Assembly: GCF_025642745.1 (NCBI RefSeq)
Contig: NZ_JANZKP010000012.1
Location: forward strand, 1-64,000
Reading direction: 5' to 3'
From: Cellulomonas sp. RIT-PI-Y
GTDB lineage: Bacteria; Actinomycetota; Actinomycetes; Actinomycetales; Cellulomonadaceae
DNA length: 64,000 nt
Shown: positions 55,614-64,000 of the stretch, piece after piece
How positions within the stretch are numbered: the first letter of the stretch is position 1
How the letters are laid out: every line of letters begins with the position of its first letter
Made by a program: the position numbers and the translations under genes
Notes under the pieces: model-generated
What the model saw: only the letters and a program-made list of their open reading frames with translations
Told to the model about the DNA's origin: nothing
Database searches by the model: none

Positions 55614-56528
55614 TCAGACCCCGGCCTTGTCCTTGAGCTCGGTCACGAAGTCGGGGTTCGCGTCCAGCCAGGTGCGGACCGACGCGGCGGGGTCGGAGCC
55701 GCCGTCCTCGTTGAACACCTGGTTCTCCAGGGAGAACAGCTGCTCGTCGGTCAGGGTGAAGTTCTCGATGATCTTGCTCAGCGTCGGGTAGTCCGCCGCG
55801 AAGTCGGTGCGGCCGACGGTGTGGATCTCCTCGGCGTCGCCCATCGCGCCCTCGGGGTCCTCGAGGTCCTTGATCGGGTAGGCGTCGTAGGCCCAGTGCG
55901 GCCGCCACAGGGTGACGGCGATGTTCTCGCCGGCGTCGGTGGCGCCCTTCAGCTCGGCCAGCATCGCCGGAGTGGAGGAGACCACGTACTCCATGTCGTC
56001 CAGACCATAGGTCGGGATGGCCTCGTCCTGGGTGATCCGGGTCAGACCGGCACCGGCCTCGATGCCGACCAGACGGTTGTCGAACAGGTCGGCGTTGTCG
56101 GCCAGCTCGTCGAGCGAGTCGATCGGCGCATCCTCGTTCACCGCGATGGTGAGCTTGGCGTCGTCGTACCAGGTGCCCAGGTCCTCCATCTCGTCGCCGT
56201 ACTGCTCCCAGTAGTCGGCGTGGGTGGTGGGCAGCCACATGTCGAAGTTCAGGTCGAAGTCGCCACCGGTGATGCCGGTGTAGACCACGCCCGGGTCGGC
56301 CTCCTCGGAGGTGACGGAGTAGCCGTCGTCCTCCAGCATGGCGGCGAACAGGTGCGAGACCGCGATGCCCTCGTCCCAGCCGGAGTGGATGCCGATCGAC
56401 ACGGTCGACAGGTCGCCGTTGTCCAGACGATCGCCGTCCGAGCCGGAGCCCGAGCCGGAGGAGCAGGCCGCGAGGGCCAGAGTGGTGCCGAGCGCCGTGG
56501 CGGCGATCAGGGTGTGACGCGTGCGCAT
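55614..56528 (-). CDS. proX: Glycine betaine/proline ABC importer substrate-binding lipoprotein
   Basis: 304 residues. Lipoprotein signal with lipobox LAAC (Cys22). The OpuAC-like binding fold has VSIGIHSGWDEGIAVSHLFAAML, FDLNFDMWLPTTHADYW with aromatic Trp residues of the betaine-binding box, and VTLWRPHWAYDAYPIKDLEDP. It captures quaternary amine osmolytes outside the membrane and passes them to ProW/ProV. It is the last gene of the leftward proV-proW-proX operon, 67 bp after proW. Confidence 0.92.
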   Translation of the reverse strand: MRTRHTLIAATALGTTLALAACSSGSGSGSDGDRLDNGDLSTVSIGIHSGWDEGIAVSHLFAAMLEDDGYSVTSEEADPGVVYTGITGGDFDLNFDMWLPTTHADYWEQYGDEMEDLGTWYDDAKLTIAVNEDAPIDSLDELADNADLFDNRLVGIEAGAGLTRITQDEAIPTYGLDDMEYVVSSTPAMLAELKGATDAGENIAVTLWRPHWAYDAYPIKDLEDPEGAMGDAEEIHTVGRTDFAADYPTLSKIIENFTLTDEQLFSLENQVFNEDGGSDPAASVRTWLDANPDFVTELKDKAGV

Positions 56529-56595
56529 GTCGTCCTTTCCTGGGGACGGCAGAGAGCCGTCCTTCGTGGGGGATGTCGCGAGAGTGAAGTGGCTG

Positions 56596-57483
56596 TCAGT
56601 GCGAGGCCGACGCGGCGGCCACGGCCTTGGCGACCTTCGACCGGGTGCCGAACGCGGAGGTGACCCGGTCCAGGAACATCGCCAGGATCACCACGGCGAG
56701 CCCGGCCTCGAAGCCGAGCGAGATGTTGACCCGGTTCAGCGCGGCGACGACGTCGCCACCCAGGCCGCCGGCGCCGACCATGCCGGAGATGACCACCATC
56801 GACAGCGCCAGCATGATCACCTGGTTGACGCCGGCCATGATGGTCGGCATCGCCAGCGGGAGCTGGATCTGGCGCAGGATGCGGCCGTCCGAAGACCCGA
56901 AGGCGTGGCCGGCCTCGACGACCTCACGGTCGACCTGGCGCAGGCCGAGCTCGGTGAAGCGCACGCCGGGGGCCATCGCGAAGATCACGGTGGCCACGAT
57001 GCCGGGCACCACGCCGACCCGGAAGATCACCACGGTGGGGATCAGGTACACGAAGGCGGGCATCGTCTGCATGAAGTCGAGCACCGGGCGCAGGGTCCGG
57101 GAGACGTGGTCGTTGCGGGCGGCCCAGATGCCGAGCGGGATCGCCAGGATCAGCGCGACCGCACTGGCGAGGATGACCAGGGCCAGGGAGTCCATCGCGT
57201 TGGACCACTGGTCGACCGCGGCGATCACCACGAACCCGGCCAGGGTGCCGACCGCGAGCTTCCAGCCCTTGGCGAACAGGGCGATCAGGGCCAGCGCGAT
57301 CACGATGATCCAGAACGGCGGACCGCTGAGCACGGTGTCCAGGCCGTCGTAGGCCGAGGTCAGGATCGAGCGGATGACCTTGAACAGTCCGCTGAAGGTG
57401 GTGGTGATCCAGGTGACGATCGTGTCGACCCACTCACCCAGCGGCAGGCGGGGCATCCCGGTGTCCGTGGCGGCGTGGATCAC
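56596..57483 (-). CDS. proW: Glycine betaine/proline ABC importer permease
   Basis: 295 residues, GTG start overlapping the proV stop (GTGA). Six or seven helices and the EAA-type loop ([18 protein letters not shown] at the end, with [45 protein letters not shown] in the loop) of the ProW/OpuAB family, with the conserved G.R.....P. It works with ProV and ProX to import osmoprotectants. Confidence 0.93.
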   Translation of the reverse strand: MIHAATDTGMPRLPLGEWVDTIVTWITTTFSGLFKVIRSILTSAYDGLDTVLSGPPFWIIVIALALIALFAKGWKLAVGTLAGFVVIAAVDQWSNAMDSLALVILASAVALILAIPLGIWAARNDHVSRTLRPVLDFMQTMPAFVYLIPTVVIFRVGVVPGIVATVIFAMAPGVRFTELGLRQVDREVVEAGHAFGSSDGRILRQIQLPLAMPTIMAGVNQVIMLALSMVVISGMVGAGGLGGDVVAALNRVNISLGFEAGLAVVILAMFLDRVTSAFGTRSKVAKAVAAASASH

Positions 57484-58736
57484 GCGCGCACCTCCTCGAT
57501 CGTGGTGTCGGTGTCGGTGGTGGTGCCCGCGACGACCGGGGTGCCTTCCGGCGGGGTGGTGTTCTCCGGCGGGACCATGGCCTCGAGCAGCGTCACCCGG
57601 GGGATGACGCCGACCAGGCGGCCCTGCTCGTCGGTGACCGGCACCGGCAGCGGGGACTCGGCGGCGGGGGCGAACACCTCCGCGAGCGGGGTGTCCGCGG
57701 AGACCGAGGTCAGACTGGCGTCGACCCGCCCGACCAGGTTCTCGGCGCCGTCACGGGTCGCCTTGACGGCGTCCTCGTCCCGGATGATGCCCTGCAGCCT
57801 GCGCGCCCGGTCCACCACGTAGGCGGCGGCGACCTGCTGCTCCTGCATGGTGCGCAGGGCCAGTCGGGGGCCGGCGTTCAGCGACGCGACCGCGGCGGGG
57901 CGGCGCATCACGGAGGAGGCGGTCAGCACCCGGGTCCGGTCCACGTCGGCGACGAACTGCGCCACGTAGTCGTCCGCCGGGTCGGAGAGGATCTGCTCGC
58001 TGGTGCCGACCTGCACGATCCGGCCGTCGCGCATGACCGCGATCCGGTCGCCGAGGTACATCGCCTCGTTCAGGTCGTGGGTGATGAAGACGATGGTCTT
58101 CCCCAGGGTCTGCTGGAGCTCCAGCAGCTGGTCCTGCATCTCGCGCCGGATCAGCGGGTCAAGGGCGGAGAACGCCTCGTCCATCAGCAGGATGTCGGTG
58201 TCGGCGGCCAGGGCGCGGGCCAGGCCCACGCGCTGACGCATGCCACCGGAGAGCTCGTGCGGCAGGTGGTCGGCCCACTGGTCGAGCCCGACCATGGCGA
58301 GCGCCTCGCGGGCCCGGCGGTCGCGCTCGGACTTCTCCACGTTCTGCAGCGACAGCGGGTAGGCCGCGTTGTCCAGCACCGTGCGGTGCGGCAGCAGGGC
58401 GAAGTGCTGGAACACCATCGACACCTTGCGCTGGCGGATCTCACGCAGCTGCGCGGGGCTCACCGCGCTCAGGTCGTCGTCCCCGAGCAGCACCCGGCCG
58501 GCCGTGGGCTTCCACAGCCCGTTCAGCATCCGGATCAGGGTCGACTTGCCGGAGCCGGACAGGCCCATCACCACGAAGGTCTCACCGGAGGCGATCTCGA
58601 GGTCCGCGTCGATCACCGCAGCGGTTCCCCACTGCTTCACCTCGTCGCGTCCTGCGCCCTCGCGCAGGCGGCGCACCGCCTGCTCCGGTCGTCGACCGAA
58701 GACCTTGTACACGCCCTCGACGCGCAGTCCTGTCAC
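57480..58736 (-). CDS. proV: Glycine betaine/proline ABC importer ATPase with CBS domains
   Basis: 418 residues, GTG behind GAGGTGG. Walker [10 protein letters not shown], signature [15 protein letters not shown], Walker [14 protein letters not shown] and switch His ITHD. An N-terminal extension with [11 protein letters not shown] is typical of ProV. Two CBS domains (about 275-390) sense ionic strength in OpuA-type importers. The acidic, Thr-rich tail may tune that gate. It is first in the operon, with a 617-bp upstream gap that holds several operator-like sites. Confidence 0.94.
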   Translation of the reverse strand: MTGLRVEGVYKVFGRRPEQAVRRLREGAGRDEVKQWGTAAVIDADLEIASGETFVVMGLSGSGKSTLIRMLNGLWKPTAGRVLLGDDDLSAVSPAQLREIRQRKVSMVFQHFALLPHRTVLDNAAYPLSLQNVEKSERDRRAREALAMVGLDQWADHLPHELSGGMRQRVGLARALAADTDILLMDEAFSALDPLIRREMQDQLLELQQTLGKTIVFITHDLNEAMYLGDRIAVMRDGRIVQVGTSEQILSDPADDYVAQFVADVDRTRVLTASSVMRRPAAVASLNAGPRLALRTMQEQQVAAAYVVDRARRLQGIIRDEDAVKATRDGAENLVGRVDASLTSVSADTPLAEVFAPAAESPLPVPVTDEQGRLVGVIPRVTLLEAMVPPENTTPPEGTPVVAGTTTDTDTTIEEVRA

Positions 58737-58979
58737 TCATCCACCTCGTCACGTCCATGACACGCGCACCGGGGGAGACGGCGCTCCGGTCGGAGCGCGC
58801 TGAGTCCGCGCCTGGTGCCTCGCGTGTCGGGTCGGCACTCCTTCGCGGAGCGGTCAGGTCGCGCGATGGTCGTCGCGGTCCGGACCGGCCCTCCGAACGT
58901 GGATCGGCCCCCGCATCCGCACCCCCCATCGGGGTGCCGCGAGGGCCGAGAGTCCCTGTTCCGTGCCGACCAACTCGTT

Positions 58980-59010
58980 GATCTGGTCGTTGACCACCAT
59001 TCACCAGATC
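58980..59010. promoter_or_regulatory. Inverted repeat GATCTGGT-N15-ACCAGATC
   Basis: Perfect 8-bp arms (58980-58987 and 59003-59010) 15 nt apart, with a smaller inverted repeat TGGTC-GTT-GACCA inside the left part (58984-58996). It is possibly a dimeric regulator site in the proV/kinase gap. Confidence 0.5.
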
Positions 59011-59060
59011 TGCGCGAAGGGCGAATGGGAAGTGCTGAAATCAAGGGTGTGCAGGCGTGA

Positions 59061-59100
59061 CTTTGCCTAGGTAAAGGCATCCTGACCTGCGACTTTACCT
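59061..59100. promoter_or_regulatory. Operator-like palindrome with a second half-site
   Basis: CTTTGCCTAGGTAAAG (59061-59076) is a palindrome except for one base pair. The half-site appears again as GACTTTACCT (59091-59100), 31 bp on (compare GACTTTGCCT at 59059-59068). It is likely bound by a dimeric regulator. The core CCTAGG differs from known DtxR, Zur or LexA boxes. Confidence 0.55.
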
Positions 59101-59111
59101 GATCTTGGATT

Positions 59112-59127
59112 GTTACCGTTTCGTGAC
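59112..59127. promoter_or_regulatory. MtrA-box-like direct repeat
   Basis: GTTAC (59112) and GTGAC (59123) start 11 bp apart, one helix turn. Tandem GT(T/A)AC half-sites are the pattern bound by the actinobacterial regulator MtrA, which controls osmolyte transporters in Corynebacterium. The assignment rests on pattern and context only. Confidence 0.45.
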
Positions 59128-59353
59128 ATGACGGCTGCCGTGGGCGCGCGTCCATGCGCGTCCGGGCCGTGGCGGGGGTCACAGGTGCCGTCGGTACGCG
59201 CCGTGGCCTGACGCGCCCGGGCCGCGCGCACGCGGGCACCGCCCCACCCGAACGGGGGATAACCCCACCCTGCCTCACGGGGTCGCCGGGTGTCCTGTCG
59301 AGTCCACCGCGCGGGACGATGGAGATCGCGACCCACCCTGCGAGGAGCACCTG

Positions 59354-60874
59354 ATGCCCGATCCGTCCGTCCACGAGCCGCCTGCGGCCCCGCCCGGCCC
59401 CGCACCGCACCGGAACGGCGAGCCCACCGCGTCGGCGTCACCCGCCGAGCCGTCCCCGCCCTCCGCGAACGCCGAGCCGGCCCTGACCGCCGAGCCGGCC
59501 CTGACCGCCGAGCCGGCCGCGACCGCCGAGTCGGCCCCGACCGTCGATCTGGCCGCGATCGATCCGGTTCCGGTCGGCCCCGCCCGGCCCGTCATGGCGT
59601 GGACCCCGCTCCCCGGCCGGACCTGGCGCGAGCTCGGCTACCTGCTGGTCATGCTGCTGCTCAGCTCGGCCGCGTTCGTCTACCTCGTGGCCACCGTGTC
59701 GTTGACCGCGGGACTGCTGATCACCGTGGTGGGTCTGTACGTCCCGGGCGCGATGGTGATCGGCGCCCGCGGCTTCGGCTCCGCCTACCGGTCGATGGCC
59801 CGCACCTTCCTCGGGCTGGACGTCCCGGCACCGCCGCGGCGGCGCGAGGTCGACGGGTCGTGGCGGCGGCTGCTCGCCTGGTGGGCGGACCCCGCCGGGT
59901 GGCGGGCGATGCTGTTCGGTCTGGTGTCCTGGCCGCTGTCGATGCTCGGGACCGTGGTGTCCGTCGGGTTCCTGGCGGTCGGCCTGGGCGGGCTCACGCA
60001 CTGGATCTGGTACCGGTTCCTGCCCGCCCAGATCGGCTCCGACGGCCGGATGCACCGCGGCGCGTCCTTCGGCGACGGCTACTTCATGGACACCACGCCA
60101 CGGCAGTGGCTGCTGATCTCCGGCGGGGTGCTCTGCCTGGTCGCCTGGTGGTCCCTCACCCGGGCCTTCGGCCACCTGTTCCGCGGGCTGAGCCGGGGGC
60201 TGCTCGGCCCGACCGAGGCCAGCCTGCGGGTCGCCCACCTGGAGCGCACCCGCAGCGCGGCGGTGCAGGGCGCCGACGCCCGGCTGCGCCGGATCGAACG
60301 GGACCTGCACGACGGCACCCAGGCCCGGCTGGTCGCGGTGGCCATGCAGATCGGCGATGTGAAGGACCGGCTGGAGGAGGGGCCGGACCCGGAGTCGGCC
60401 GCCCTGCTCGGCGCCGCGCACACCGGACTCAAGGACACCCTGGCGGAGCTGCGCGAGATCGCCCGGGGCATCCACCCGCCGGCCCTCGACGACGGTCTGG
60501 CGGTCGCCCTCACCACGCTCGCCACGCGCTGCCCGCTCAGCGTCGCCGTCCGGACCGACCTGCGCCGGGAGCCGGACCCGGAGATCCAGACCATCGCGTA
60601 CTACGCCGTCGCGGAGCTGCTGACCAACGCGGCGAGGCACTCCGGGGCGGACAAGGCCGCGGTGGAGGTGCTCGGCGGTCGTCGCCGGGTCACGGTGCGG
60701 GTCACCGACAACGGGCGCGGTGGCGCGGCCGCCGGGCTGCCGGGTGCCTCGGGCGGCTCGGGTCTGGCCGGGATCGGCGACCGGGCCGCAGCGGTGGACG
60801 GCCGGATCGAGATCGACAGCCCCGCCGGTGGGCCTACGGTGATCACCGTGGACCTGCCGATGAGCGCCCGATGA
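59354..60874 (+). CDS. Sensor histidine kinase (HisKA_3/NarL-class) with membrane sensor domain
   Basis: 506 residues, ATG behind CGAGGAG. A Pro/Ala/Glu-rich N-terminal tail (1-85) contains four copies of a six-residue repeat (AEPALT). A polytopic sensor part follows (about 95-290) with two pairs of helices and WIWYRFLPAQIGSDGRM, like the putative sensor domain found in actinobacterial NarL-type kinases. The dimerisation/phospho-acceptor helix has RRIERDLHDGTQARLVA (His319). The catalytic domain has AVAELLTNAARHSGA (N box), VRVTDNGRGGA and GSGLAGIGDRAAAVDG. The stop overlaps the response regulator start. Confidence 0.93.
   Translation: MPDPSVHEPPAAPPGPAPHRNGEPTASASPAEPSPPSANAEPALTAEPALTAEPAATAESAPTVDLAAIDPVPVGPARPVMAWTPLPGRTWRELGYLLVMLLLSSAAFVYLVATVSLTAGLLITVVGLYVPGAMVIGARGFGSAYRSMARTFLGLDVPAPPRRREVDGSWRRLLAWWADPAGWRAMLFGLVSWPLSMLGTVVSVGFLAVGLGGLTHWIWYRFLPAQIGSDGRMHRGASFGDGYFMDTTPRQWLLISGGVLCLVAWWSLTRAFGHLFRGLSRGLLGPTEASLRVAHLERTRSAAVQGADARLRRIERDLHDGTQARLVAVAMQIGDVKDRLEEGPDPESAALLGAAHTGLKDTLAELREIARGIHPPALDDGLAVALTTLATRCPLSVAVRTDLRREPDPEIQTIAYYAVAELLTNAARHSGADKAAVEVLGGRRRVTVRVTDNGRGGAAAGLPGASGGSGLAGIGDRAAAVDGRIEIDSPAGGPTVITVDLPMSAR
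59471..59542 (+). repeat. Four tandem 18-bp units in the kinase N-terminal tail
   Basis: Units at 59471, 59489, 59507 and 59525. The first two are identical (GCCGAGCCGGCCCTGACC), the last two diverged. They encode AEPALT-type six-residue repeats in a disordered cytoplasmic tail. Confidence 0.85.
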
Positions 60875-61542
60875 CCCCGACCCCGCTGACGGTGGTCATC
60901 GCCGAGGACTCGGTGGTGCTCCGGGACGGTCTGGTCGCGCTGCTGACCCGGCGGGGCCACCGGGTGCTGGCGGCCCGGCCCGACGCCGACGCGCTGCTGG
61001 CCGAGCTGCCCACGCTGTCCGAACGGCCGGACGTGGCCGTGCTGGACGTCCGGATGCCACCCACCTTCACCGACGAGGGACTGCGCGCGGCCCTCGCGAT
61101 CCGCCGGGACCACCCCGGGGTCGGCGTCCTGCTGTTCTCCCAGTACGTCGAGACCGCCTACGCCACCGAGCTGTTCGGCGCGGACGCCCGGGGGACCGGC
61201 TACCTGCTCAAGGACCGGGTCGCCGAGGTCCGGGACTTCCTGGACGCCCTGGAGCGGATCGCCGCCGGGCAGACCGTGCTGGACCCGGAGGTCGTCGGGC
61301 AGTTGATGGGCGCCGCACGGGTGGACCCCGGGCTGGCCCGGCTCTCCCCGCGTGAGGTCGAGGTGCTGGAGATGATGGCCGAGGGCCGGTCGAACGGCGC
61401 GATCGCCGAGCGGCTGTACCTGTCCGCGGGGGCGGTGGAGAAGCACGTCACCTCGATCTTCGGCAAGCTCGACCTGGCCCAGGACGCCGGGGACAACCGC
61501 CGGGTGCTGGCGGTGCTGCGGTACCTCAGACTCGGCGTCTGA
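60871..61542 (+). CDS. LuxR/NarL-family response regulator
   Basis: 223 residues from the ATG overlapping the kinase stop (ATGA). The receiver domain has the acidic pair AED (11-13), phospho-acceptor Asp59 in VAVLDVRMPP, Ser/Thr in LLFSQYV and Lys in YLLKDRV. The C-terminal LuxR helix-turn-helix (about 158-218) has LSPREVEVLEMMAEGRSNGAIAERL and AVEKHVTSIFGKL. It is the partner of the kinase. Targets are unknown; the divergent gap upstream of the operon is an obvious place to look for autoregulation or control of proVWX. Confidence 0.95.
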   Translation: MTPTPLTVVIAEDSVVLRDGLVALLTRRGHRVLAARPDADALLAELPTLSERPDVAVLDVRMPPTFTDEGLRAALAIRRDHPGVGVLLFSQYVETAYATELFGADARGTGYLLKDRVAEVRDFLDALERIAAGQTVLDPEVVGQLMGAARVDPGLARLSPREVEVLEMMAEGRSNGAIAERLYLSAGAVEKHVTSIFGKLDLAQDAGDNRRVLAVLRYLRLGV

Positions 61543-61570
61543 ACCTGCCGGGGGATCACCCCACCCCGAT

Positions 61571-61610
61571 CATGACGAAGCCCGCCGGACACCCGGCGGG
61601 CTTCGTCATG
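61571..61610 (+). terminator. Strong hairpin terminator after the two-component operon
   Basis: A perfect 18-bp stem (61571-61588 and 61593-61610) with the loop ACAC lies 28 bp past the response regulator stop. It is the longest perfect stem found in the window. Confidence 0.9.
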
Positions 61611-61697
61611 TTCCGGATCGGTCGAGGCGAACAGGCTGGTCAGGCGCCCGAAAGCCGGGTTCCCGCGTGAGCTGCGCGGCTGCTGTCGAGGAGCGCC

Positions 61698-62843
61698 ATG
61701 TCGGCCACACTCACCGCCCCGGTCCGGGAACGGTCCACCACCCCGGACCCCGCCCGTCCGGCGCCGCCCGCCCGCGACCCGTACGTGGACGGGATCCGCG
61801 CGGTGGGCATCCTGGCCGTGGTGGCGCTGCACTGGTCGATGGTCGAGGCGTCCTGGGACGGCGACCGGCTGGTGATCGGCAACGCGCTCGGCCACGGCTG
61901 GGCCTGGCTGCTCACCTGGTCGCAGCCGCTGCCGGTGCTGTTCTTCGCCGCCGGGGTCGCTGCCCGGCACGGGTGGCGCAGAGCGGCCTCCGCCCACAGC
62001 TTCCTCACCGCGCGGGTCCGGGCGATGCTCCCGGCCCTCGGCGGCTTCGCGCTGATCTGGGCCGGTCTGGTCGTGGTGCTGCCCCTGCTGGGCATCCCGG
62101 ACACCGCGGTGCGGCAGGTGGCACGGATCGCCCCGCAACCGCTGTGGTTCCTCGGGGTCCAGGTGGTGCTGCTCGCCCTGACCCCGGTCCTGGTCCGGGC
62201 CGGGGAGCGCTGGGGATGGCGGGTGCCGGTGGCCCTGGGCGCCGCGGCGCTCGCGGTGGACCTGCTCCGGTTCGGCGCCGGGATCGGCCAGGTGTCGATG
62301 GCCAACCTGGTGCTGGTCTGGGCGGTGCCCTACGTGATCGGCCTGCTGGACGCCGAGGCCCGGATGGCGGGCCGGGCCGGGTCACCCCGCCGGGCCGCGC
62401 TGGTGGCGGTCGGCGGGCTGGCGGCCACGGTGGTGCTGATCGTCTGCGGTCCGTACCCGGTGTCGCTGATCGGGATGCCCGGCGACGCGGTGTCCAATCT
62501 TGCCCCGCCGACCGCCCCGGTGCTGACCTTCGCGGTGGCCCAGGTGGCCTTCGCCCTGGCGCTGCGACCCCGGCTGGCCGGGCGGGCGGCCCGGTCGCCG
62601 CTGGTGGCCTGGGCGAACGCGCGGTCGATGGGGCTGTACCTGTGGCACCTGACCGCGATGTTCCTGCTCACCGGGTTGGTGCTCTTCGGCTTCCGGCTCT
62701 CGGTGCCGGAGCCCTGGACCGCCGGGTGGTGGCTGACCCGGCTGCCGGTCGCGCTGGCGGCCTGGGGCCTGCTCCTCGGGCTGCTCCGGCTCGACCGCAC
62801 GGTGCAGCCGGTGGTGCGCCGCGTGGTCGGGGCGCGGCGATGA
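61698..62843 (+). CDS. Acyltransferase-3 family membrane protein
   Basis: 381 residues. After a Pro-rich start comes RDPYVDGIRAVGILAVVALHWSMVEASW, the first helix with the RA and His of acyltransferase-3 enzymes (OafA/NodX-like). Nine or ten helices follow, including QPLWFLGVQVVLLAL (the WFL motif) and MGLYLWHLTAMFL with a second conserved His. Such enzymes acetylate or otherwise acylate cell-surface sugars. It stands alone here and is convergent with the oxidoreductase gene (7 bp apart). The target sugar is unknown. Confidence 0.88.
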   Translation: MSATLTAPVRERSTTPDPARPAPPARDPYVDGIRAVGILAVVALHWSMVEASWDGDRLVIGNALGHGWAWLLTWSQPLPVLFFAAGVAARHGWRRAASAHSFLTARVRAMLPALGGFALIWAGLVVVLPLLGIPDTAVRQVARIAPQPLWFLGVQVVLLALTPVLVRAGERWGWRVPVALGAAALAVDLLRFGAGIGQVSMANLVLVWAVPYVIGLLDAEARMAGRAGSPRRAALVAVGGLAATVVLIVCGPYPVSLIGMPGDAVSNLAPPTAPVLTFAVAQVAFALALRPRLAGRAARSPLVAWANARSMGLYLWHLTAMFLLTGLVLFGFRLSVPEPWTAGWWLTRLPVALAAWGLLLGLLRLDRTVQPVVRRVVGARR

Positions 62844-62850
62844 ACCCGGG

Positions 62851-63834
62851 TCACGACCGCAGGGCCGGCAGCACCTCCCGGGCGAAGACGTCGATCCACT
62901 CGGCCTGGTTCCGTCCCACGTTGTGCAGGTACACGTGGGTGAAGCCCGCGTCGATGAACCGCTGGATCTCGGCCCGGTGCGCGTCGGGGTCCGCCGAGAT
63001 CAGCAGGCGCCCCTCGAAGTCCTCCGGCCGGACCAGCTTGGCCATCTGCTCGAAGTCGTAGGGCGAGCGGATGTCGCCCTTGCCGAACTTCATCCCGCCG
63101 TTCGGCCACTCGGTCATCGCGTTGGCCAGCGCGTGCTCGTGGGTCGGCGCCCAGGACAGGTGCAGCTGGAGGACCTTCGGCATCGCATCCGGGTCCTTGC
63201 CGGCCTCGCGGGCCCCCTCGGCGAACTTGGCCAGGATGCCCGCGACCTTGTCCAGGCTCGCCCCCGGGGTGATGATCCCGTCCGCCTCCCGGCCGGTGCG
63301 CCTGGCGGTGATCGGCCCGGCGGTGGCGATGTGGATCGGCGGGGCCTCGTCCAGGGTCCACAGCCGGGTCTTCTCCAGCGTGAAGAACTCGCCGCGGTGC
63401 TTGACCTCCTTGCCGCTGAACAGCTTGCGGATGATCGCGACCGCCTCCCACATCCGGCGCAGGCGGTCCGGCGCCTCCGGCCAGTAGCCGCCGACCACGT
63501 GCTCGTTCAGCGCCTCGCCGGAGCCCAGTCCCAGCCAGTGCCGGCCGGGGTACATCGCCGCCAGGGTGGCCGACGCCTGCGCGACCAGGGCCGGGTGCAT
63601 CTTGAAGCTGGGGCAGGTCACGCCGGGCCCGAGGTCCCCGGTGGTGACCGCGCCCACCGCGGTGAGCAGGTTCCACACGAACGGCGCATGCCCCTGCTGC
63701 GGGACCCAGGGCTGGAAGTGGTCGGCGGCCATGGTGCCGGCGAACCCGGCCTGCTCGGCCCTCCGGCAGAGCTCCACCAGCTCGGTGGGGTGGAACTGTT
63801 CGCTCATCGCGGCGTAGCCGATCTGCGCGGTCAT
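62851..63834 (-). CDS. LLM-class flavin/F420-dependent oxidoreductase
   Basis: 327 residues from ATG 63834 behind GAGGAGAAC; longer upstream frames lack a site. TIM-barrel of the luciferase-like family: IGYAAMSEQFHPTELVELCRRAEQAGF, ADHFQPWVPQQG, GPGVTCPSFKMHPALVAQASATLAAMYPGRHWLGLGSGEALNEHVVGG and a C-terminal VYLHNVGRNQAEWIDVFAREVLP. These match the F420-dependent glucose-6-phosphate-dehydrogenase-like subgroup (TIGR03557). The substrate is unknown; a role in redox supply is likely. Confidence 0.9.
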   Translation of the reverse strand: MTAQIGYAAMSEQFHPTELVELCRRAEQAGFAGTMAADHFQPWVPQQGHAPFVWNLLTAVGAVTTGDLGPGVTCPSFKMHPALVAQASATLAAMYPGRHWLGLGSGEALNEHVVGGYWPEAPDRLRRMWEAVAIIRKLFSGKEVKHRGEFFTLEKTRLWTLDEAPPIHIATAGPITARRTGREADGIITPGASLDKVAGILAKFAEGAREAGKDPDAMPKVLQLHLSWAPTHEHALANAMTEWPNGGMKFGKGDIRSPYDFEQMAKLVRPEDFEGRLLISADPDAHRAEIQRFIDAGFTHVYLHNVGRNQAEWIDVFAREVLPALRS

Positions 63835-63935
63835 CGCGGTTCTCCTCGGTGCGGGGTGGCGGGGTGGCCCGGCGTAACACGCCGGAAGCAGGGGGATGGT
63901 GCGATGGACGCCCGACCGCACGAGGGAGCCGAACC

Positions 63936-64000
63936 ATGCGCACACCACCGGAGGTGCTGCGCGTCGCGCGGTCGATGGTGACGGACTTCGCATCGATCAT
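63936..64000 (+). CDS. Start of a gene running off the right edge
   Basis: ATG 63936 follows CGAGGGAG at good spacing and opens a frame, MRTPPEVLRVARSMVTDFAS, that stays open to the end of the window. Only 21 codons are seen, so no function can be given. It is divergent from the oxidoreductase gene. Confidence 0.45.
   Translation, partial: MRTPPEVLRVARSMVTDFASI

Larger units (their letters stand above)
58737..59353. other. Divergent regulatory gap between proV and the histidine kinase gene
   Basis: No gene was found in 617 bp. The centre (58980-59130) is clearly richer in A and T than the rest of the window. It holds an inverted repeat, a palindrome with a partial second copy, and a GTTAC-N6-GTGAC direct repeat, listed separately. 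Overlapping high-GC frames here are not supported as genes. Confidence 0.7.

Noticed and set aside
58757-59060. Small genes in the proV/kinase gap
   Set aside because: Several short frames overlap one another with no ribosome-binding site or motif, and the AT-richer centre looks regulatory.

Overview
The window is very GC-rich (about 70% or more by eye), gene-dense DNA with many GTG starts and ATGA/GTGA stop-start overlaps, actinomycete -10 boxes (TANNNT), a WhiB regulator, a DUF3499/DUF5719 block and a probable F420-dependent oxidoreductase. This points to an actinobacterium. Gene content suggests the Cellulomonas group (Micrococcales), but that is an inference. No rRNA, tRNA, CRISPR array, transposase or phage gene was seen.

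Positions 1-43953 are one large locus for a cell-wall or surface glycopolymer. It holds all four dTDP-L-rhamnose genes, scattered (rmlB 1726, rmlA 21557, rmlC 36160, rmlD 36887). Two tandem GDP-mannose 4,6-dehydratase-type genes (19581, 20528) suggest a GDP-6-deoxyhexose as well. There are about a dozen GT2/GT4-type glycosyltransferases. Export or membrane genes are an ABC O-polysaccharide exporter (wzm/wzt 10158-12262), a Wzx-like protein (34901) and an LPG-synthase-type membrane protein (38841). Four predicted GT-C membrane transferases (5528, 12436, 32217, 41899) and two polyprenyl-P-sugar synthase candidates (16525; 30179 with the DUF2304 partner 30922) suggest side-chain decoration outside the membrane. 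An LCP ligase (336) would attach the polymer to peptidoglycan.

The left part resembles the Bacillota S-layer rhamnan clusters. A methyltransferase with a C-terminal coiled coil (2894) lies next to a two-domain GT2 protein (3975), like a split WsaE. A WsaF-like transferase carries four N-terminal repeats (8314), and Wzt has a C-terminal domain of the size that reads the chain cap in other systems. In the middle (22464-28886) are two large secreted wall proteins, a PGRP amidase and a putative lysozyme-like protein. Together they carry eleven copies of the same ~103-residue module, and a small anchored protein sits between them. These modules may dock on the local glycan.

Positions 40701-54452 resemble the conserved actinobacterial whiB2-manB-wbbL-manA region (known in Mycobacterium tuberculosis around Rv3255c-Rv3267). 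The genes are manA, a GT-C protein, TIGR03089, whiB, a GT2/multi-TM fusion, DUF5719, a WbbL-like transferase, a metallopeptidase-family protein, DUF3499, a zinc-ribbon protein, manB and a Trm112-like protein.

From 54550 on are housekeeping and stress genes: a cation diffusion facilitator; a glycine betaine/proline ABC importer (proV-proW-proX); a 617-bp regulatory gap with operator-like sites; a histidine kinase and its LuxR-type response regulator; an acyltransferase-3 membrane protein; an LLM-class oxidoreductase; and the first codons of a gene running off the right edge. Strong hairpin terminators lie at 1692, 54467, 55561 and 61571.
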